Translations under genes and position numbers: made by a program
In this document: piece by piece, positions 13,738-17,398 of the stretch
Layout: every line of letters starts with the position of its first letter
How positions within the stretch are numbered: position 1 is the first letter of the stretch
The notes under the pieces: model-generated
The model's database searches: none
The model's input: only the letters and a program-made list of their open reading frames with translations
Told to the model about the DNA's origin: nothing
Source: Planctomycetota bacterium
Lineage (GTDB): Bacteria; Planctomycetota; Planctomycetia; Pirellulales; Lacipirellulaceae
DNA length: 17,398 nt
Assembly: GCA_024278035.1 (NCBI GenBank)
Contig: JAJRUA010000015.1
Location: 1-17,398 of the forward strand
Direction of reading: 5' to 3'

Positions 13738-15105
13738 TCACGTCGAGGTCCAGCGGGTCGAGGCAACGACGCTCGTAGCCACGCGGTCTTCTAGGTTAGG
13801 CCTGAAAACCACGAGCAGTAGAAGTGGCAAATACCAAGCCAGCGCAAGCCCGCCGCTATGGGCGTGCCAGAATTGGACTCCCAGCATCAATGCTGCCGAT
13901 CCGCTCAGAAGTGTCGCTAGGTTTTTTTGGGCTGGCCAAAGAGAGAAACTGAGGCTAAGCCCGAGAAACGCCGCCATAATCGGCACACGGAACCAACCAT
14001 TCCAGAAGGCCCACACTCCGCTAAGTCCCTCCATGGCAGGCAAGCGAAGGCCAAACATTTGTCGCAACTGTGCGAAGAACATGGCGGTATCGGTTGCCGT
14101 AAAGACGAGTGTCGCAATCAAGATTGCAAGCATCAAACCAACCCCCATCAAAAATCGTATCATGCCACGTTGGCGATAGAACGCCAGCCATAAAGGCAAC
14201 AGGGCAAATGGATAATAAATTGCTCCACACCCAAGACCAATAAGGGCTCCTGAAAGGAAGGGGCGGCGATAGAAAAGAATCGCCCAAACGAGTAACGCCG
14301 CAGGCAAGAGATGGGTCACATTACCGGCCCAGAGTGCCGTGTAAGGCAGCATAAGATAAAGTGCCGCCACAGCAAGGCCGAGCTGTGTGTTCTCAAAGTG
14401 CCATCGAGCGATCAGCAAGATACCGACAATGATCATCCCCTGGCAGAGGATGGCCATGATTCGGGCTGTCTGCACGTTGCCCGGCGTATCGGGATTCTGT
14501 GCTTCGGGGTTTTGAGGGCCTGACTGCTCGGAGGTCTCTTGAGCGACTTCCTCCAAGGCGTCCAGAGGAGCCTCAGCAATCAAAGCCCGCGTTGAGATAT
14601 GAGGCAGTAAGAAGAGAAGCGAGAAACCAGGGCCATGCGTTGCCAGCGTACTCTGCTCCAACTCAGAAGGTTCACGTTGGCTAAGATGCTCGGCCCGTTG
14701 CACGGCGTAGAGGTCACTCTCACTCGGCTGACCGTTTAGCACATTTGCGGTCAAGAAGAACATTAACGACGCCGCTAGAAAACTCAGGCCGCCTGTTGTT
14801 AGGTTGGGCTCAAGCAAGGGGCGGCGCACCATCAGAGGATCGGCAAGCATCCGCACCAACAGCAAACCATTGACCAGCATAAGCCAAACGTAGCCGATCT
14901 TTTCAACAACTTCTGGCGCATTGCCACGCAAGGCGTGCTCAATGCAGAGCAACCCCGGAGACAAAAAAACCACGAGCCACAGGTCCAGATTCCGAAGGCA
15001 AAGAACGCGGTTGAACTTGAAAAACAGCGCGATCGTCAACAAGGACGAAAGATACGCCCAGGAAGTAGGATTGACCCGTTCGTAATGGAAGAGAATCTCG
15101 CTCAT
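13738..15105 (-). CDS. Polytopic membrane protein, possibly glycosyltransferase-like
   Basis: This is a 455-residue protein with roughly ten hydrophobic spans. Early ones are SSLLTIALFFKF near 20 and LDLWLVVFLSPGLLCI near 40-55, and later ones include MIIVGILLIARW and LLVWAILFY. A large hydrophilic loop at about 130-215 contains an acidic Pro/Gln/Asn-rich stretch (SEQSGPQNPEAQNPDTPGNV). The spacing of helices and aromatic loops (NVTHLLPAALLVWAILFYRR, GCGAIYYPFALLPLWLAFYR) resembles polyprenyl-phosphate-dependent glycosyltransferases (GT-C fold). I do not see the acidic DD or ED motif expected in the first periplasmic loop, so this is only a structural likeness. No operon partner is evident, since the next gene upstream starts after a 100-base gap. 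Confidence 0.8.
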   Translation of the reverse strand: MSEILFHYERVNPTSWAYLSSLLTIALFFKFNRVLCLRNLDLWLVVFLSPGLLCIEHALRGNAPEVVEKIGYVWLMLVNGLLLVRMLADPLMVRRPLLEPNLTTGGLSFLAASLMFFLTANVLNGQPSESDLYAVQRAEHLSQREPSELEQSTLATHGPGFSLLFLLPHISTRALIAEAPLDALEEVAQETSEQSGPQNPEAQNPDTPGNVQTARIMAILCQGMIIVGILLIARWHFENTQLGLAVAALYLMLPYTALWAGNVTHLLPAALLVWAILFYRRPFLSGALIGLGCGAIYYPFALLPLWLAFYRQRGMIRFLMGVGLMLAILIATLVFTATDTAMFFAQLRQMFGLRLPAMEGLSGVWAFWNGWFRVPIMAAFLGLSLSFSLWPAQKNLATLLSGSAALMLGVQFWHAHSGGLALAWYLPLLLLVVFRPNLEDRVATSVVASTRWTST

Positions 15106-15205
15106 CGACGCCTAAACCGGAGAGAATGCGGCAGCCCGTTTCGAGCCTGTGCCAAGTGTGAAGAATAGGCAAAGCAGGCCGCTTTGCAAACCGTGAACAA
15201 CCGCT

Positions 15206-16354
15206 TTATGCGGGCGGGGACTCACCCAAGCGGAGCCGAGCCTCATCTGCCCAAGGGCTTTCCGGGGCTATTTCTAAAAATTGACGCCAATGGGATTCGG
15301 CTAACGAGGGCTCCCCGCTTCGGTCCAAAACCGCTGCTAAGTGAAAATGAGCGTCGGCGTACTGCGGGTGCCGATCGAGTGCCCCCAGGAATGCCGAAAC
15401 GGCCAACTCGCTCTGTCCGAGTTCGTCGAGCACACAACCAAGGTTCATCCGTGCTTCGACATACTCTTCATCCAGCTCCAAAGCGGCAAAATAACGCTCA
15501 CGGGCCGCCTGGGGCTCCCCTGCCGCGTAGAGCCATTCCCCCAAAGTAAAATGATCCTCTGCGACGGGATCACTTTGCAACATGACAAGCCGCCACGCGG
15601 CGATCGCTTCGCCCAGTTCGCCCTGTTCGCAAAGAGCCTGTGCGTTTCTCCGCGGCTCATCGATCGTTTCTTTATCGTTCGCTATCAAGTCGGTTGAACC
15701 GATCGACAGAATCACTCCTGGATCGACTTCACCGCCCTCTTCAAGTAAATCAAAATCGATCCGTAATTGTCCTCCCGGCTCAGTGAGCGATTCACCGCGC
15801 CGAACATAAATCCCTCCCTCTTCGATAACAATCGACAATTCCGCAAGCGGACGGTCCATCTTAGGGTAGGCATGTGCGAGTTGGTCCACCAATCGGTCGA
15901 TACGATCGAGGCTACACTCAGCGGCAAGCAACTCCCCAAGCCGTCTGGCAACGGTAGCTTCGCTAAAGTCGTAGTAGGCCAACCGATTGAGCCGACGCGT
16001 CGGCAGTAGATAGCCACGTCTTCCCCAGCGGCGAATCGCTGCAACCGGAACCGACGCCAACTCGGCCAGCATCGCCGGAGTATAGAGCCTTCGGATATCT
16101 TGCTCAGGATCGATCAATTCAAGTCGGTCGAGCAAGTCGGTTTCGCTGAGTACCGGACAGCTCACTTCGCTTGCTAATTGGAGAGCCGCTTTCGTTTGGC
16201 TGTCGCTCGATTCATCGCCGAGAGCGACAAGCGTCGGAGCCTCGTCCGACAGGGTGCCCCCCTGCTGTTGGATTGCTTTCGCCAATTCCCGGCGCTTCAT
16301 GCCAGCAAATCGCCCTACGAGCGCCACTCGTTGATCGGCAAGCGGCAAAGGCAT
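15206..16354 (-). CDS. BRCT + MerR-like HTH + TPR fusion protein
   Basis: This is a 382-residue protein from the ATG at 16354 (MPLPLADQRVALVGRFAGMK). An in-frame ATG 87 bases upstream would add a Pro/Phe-rich stretch that looks non-coding. Residues about 7-80 form a BRCT-like domain (RVALVGRFAGMKRRELAKAI, QQQGGTLSDEAPTLVALGD). Residues about 90-155 are a MerR-like winged helix (YTPAMLAELASVPVAAIRRW then GRRGYLLPTRRLNRLAYYDF). Residues about 235-375 are three to four TPR units (NAQALCEQGELGEAIAAWRL, LGEWLYAAGEPQAARERYFAALELD, MNLGCVLDELGQSELAVSAF, LAAVLDRSGEPSLAESHWRQ). A beta-rich linker lies at about 170-230. It probably binds DNA and proteins in the cytoplasm. Its target is unknown, and no good Shine-Dalgarno is visible. 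Confidence 0.82.
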   Translation of the reverse strand: MPLPLADQRVALVGRFAGMKRRELAKAIQQQGGTLSDEAPTLVALGDESSDSQTKAALQLASEVSCPVLSETDLLDRLELIDPEQDIRRLYTPAMLAELASVPVAAIRRWGRRGYLLPTRRLNRLAYYDFSEATVARRLGELLAAECSLDRIDRLVDQLAHAYPKMDRPLAELSIVIEEGGIYVRRGESLTEPGGQLRIDFDLLEEGGEVDPGVILSIGSTDLIANDKETIDEPRRNAQALCEQGELGEAIAAWRLVMLQSDPVAEDHFTLGEWLYAAGEPQAARERYFAALELDEEYVEARMNLGCVLDELGQSELAVSAFLGALDRHPQYADAHFHLAAVLDRSGEPSLAESHWRQFLEIAPESPWADEARLRLGESPPA

Positions 16355-16507
16355 TTTAGGCAAATAAAAGGGGAGCGTCGGATACGGGAAAGCACAAAAG
16401 CAGGGGGGACTCTGGCGAGTGTTCCCTACGAAGGGGCCCAAGTCAACGCACCCCTAGCCGATGGACTCGAGAATAGGCCCTAGCACAAGCCTGAGCAGCC
16501 CATGGAC

Positions 16508-17398
16508 TTAACCACAAACGTCACATACCGGCTCAATTGGCCTGCGAACCATCACGGTTCGCGGGACACGGTAAGTGTATTCAACGGGCACTTTGCGGAC
16601 GACCGTTCGTGGAACTTGTACCTTTTCGACCTTCGTAACCAGTCGGCAGACGCGTACCTCGTACGGCTCGACCCGCTCTTCACGAACCATTCGGCAAGTT
16701 GTCACCGGCACACGGCGGACTCGCTCTTCACAGACCATTCGGCAAACACGCACGGGAATTTGTCGCTCGACCCGTTCGACCACTTGTTTGCACACACGCA
16801 CCGGCACCCGGCGAACCCGTTCTTCGGCCACCATTCGGCAAACCTGTACCGGCACCTTGCGAACCCGCTGTTCGGACACCATACGAGTAACACTCACCGG
16901 AACACATTCGGACACCTGCTGAGGAACATAACTGGTCACAGGCGTTTGAACCGTAACGAGATTTGGCTTCCAAACACGCCGGACCTGTTGCTGAGATGGC
17001 GCTTGGGTGGTCACCCACGACAGTCCTGGACGAACGTACTGTGCAGAACCTGTCCGCGGGTCCATCGTCTGTTGAGCGGGCATCCAGCGAAGTCGTGGCC
17101 ATGAAGTGGCCCCCGGCGTGACGGCAACTTGATTGACATAACAACCTTGGTCGATAACCTGCGGCCTGTAAGTCGTTACCGGACGCATCACCGTGCGCAC
17201 CCGTTGTTGCTGGACGACTTCCGTAACAGGACGCTGCACACAGTACCGCTCTTCTCGGACCGATGTCTCCAACACGGGTCGCTGGACCGTGTAGCGTTCT
17301 TCTCGGACAGAAGTTTCTACGATGTTACGAACCCGGTTGTAACTGGCATCACGATAACGCGTCTCCCAAACGGGCCGTTGGACGGTGTAACGCTCTTC
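16508..17398 (-). CDS. YTV-repeat protein, C-terminal part (cut by window edge)
   Basis: The frame is open from the window edge to the stop at 16508, about 296 residues, so the N-terminus is missing. A GTG at 17275 is internal rather than the start, because the repeat EERYTVQRPV-x-ET continues upstream of it in frame. The N-terminal part carries three copies of (E)ERYTVQRPV or ERYCVQRPV, the hallmark of the YTV domain family described from Rhodopirellula and relatives. A Gln/Pro/Trp-rich middle (about 35-110 of the GTG-numbered part) follows. Then come seven units of 16 residues of the type VPVRVCRMVCEERVRR, and the protein ends VCDVCG. Function is unknown. The repeats are rich in Val, Arg and Cys and suggest an extended beta-structure, probably exported, though the signal peptide is outside the window. 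Confidence 0.85.
   Translation of the reverse strand, partial: EERYTVQRPVWETRYRDASYNRVRNIVETSVREERYTVQRPVLETSVREERYCVQRPVTEVVQQQRVRTVMRPVTTYRPQVIDQGCYVNQVAVTPGATSWPRLRWMPAQQTMDPRTGSAQYVRPGLSWVTTQAPSQQQVRRVWKPNLVTVQTPVTSYVPQQVSECVPVSVTRMVSEQRVRKVPVQVCRMVAEERVRRVPVRVCKQVVERVERQIPVRVCRMVCEERVRRVPVTTCRMVREERVEPYEVRVCRLVTKVEKVQVPRTVVRKVPVEYTYRVPRTVMVRRPIEPVCDVCG
16568..16903 (-). repeat. Seven tandem 48-bp units inside the YTV-protein gene
   Basis: The coding sequence repeats every 48 bases, giving seven successive 16-residue units that begin VPVSVTRM, VPVQVCRM, VPVRVCKQ, IPVRVCRM, VPVTTCRM, YEVRVCRL and VPRTVVRK. DNA identity between the central units is high (for example the runs complementary to CGGCA, GTTC and CTCTTC). 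The YTV units upstream (EERYTVQRPVLETSVR) have the same 16-residue length. It is a coding minisatellite, not an intergenic repeat. Confidence 0.8.

Noticed and set aside
16568..16903. Regular repeats that might suggest a CRISPR array
   Set aside because: The units are contiguous, 48 bp, in frame and protein-coding, with no unique spacers.
16502..17104. Plus-strand open frame of 200 codons with His/Asn/Thr repeats
   Set aside because: Its repeats are only the antisense reading of the 48-bp units of the YTV-protein gene.

Overview
The window looks like a chromosome segment of a planctomycete, probably in the Pirellulaceae/Pirellulales. The evidence is the accessory host genes on the right. They include a YTV-repeat protein (a family described from Rhodopirellula), a secreted HEAT-repeat protein of a type common in planctomycetes, a BRCT/MerR-like/TPR fusion and a large polytopic membrane protein. 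Ribosome-binding sites are strong on only some genes. I see no rRNA, tRNA, CRISPR array, integrase or transposase gene.

Left part (1 to about 10.96 kb, all minus strand): a tailed-phage packaging and head module, read right to left. Its core is the classical series: small terminase (5513-6001), large terminase (3909-5516), lambda-type portal (2349-3749), prohead protease fused to a scaffold-like coiled coil (905-1858), DUF2190-like decoration protein (383-853), and the start of what is probably the major capsid protein (1-323, cut by the window edge). Terminase, portal and protease keep their key residues, so the module does not look decayed. Upstream of the terminase are a ParB/Srx-fold protein (7314-7865), a soluble ABC ATPase fused to a GNAT acyltransferase (6067-7188), a small membrane/coiled-coil protein (7862-8098), an unrecognised 283-residue protein (8151-9002), a secreted trypsin-like protease with a C-terminal membrane segment (9069-10373) and a permuted NlpC/P60-type hydrolase (10379-10957). 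The last few could form a lysis or envelope-breaching set, and ParB plus ABC-GNAT could act on phage DNA. Both roles are inferred.

The late array has regulatory features inside it. A small DUF2292-like gene (2099-2302) between portal and protease has its own candidate promoter and is followed by a strong intrinsic terminator at 1892-1935, like a phage moron. A second strong terminator (10998-11045) lies before the NlpC gene, behind a promoter whose -10 region closely resembles that of the moron. Two diverged copies of an ~87-nt hairpin-forming element lie between genes (1960-2048 and 7215-7301), and a third, different inverted repeat separates large terminase and portal (3786-3900). Terminators inside a one-strand late array suggest readthrough or antitermination.

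Right part (11.19-17.4 kb): apparently host genes. These are a membrane-anchored or secreted DNase I-fold hydrolase (11188-12258, minus), a 250-nt divergent intergenic region, the HEAT-repeat protein (12509-13708, plus), the membrane protein (13738-15105, minus), the BRCT/MerR/TPR protein (15206-16354, minus) and the YTV protein, which runs off the right edge (16508-17398, minus). The phage/host boundary probably lies between about 10.96 and 12.3 kb, but I found no attachment-site repeat.
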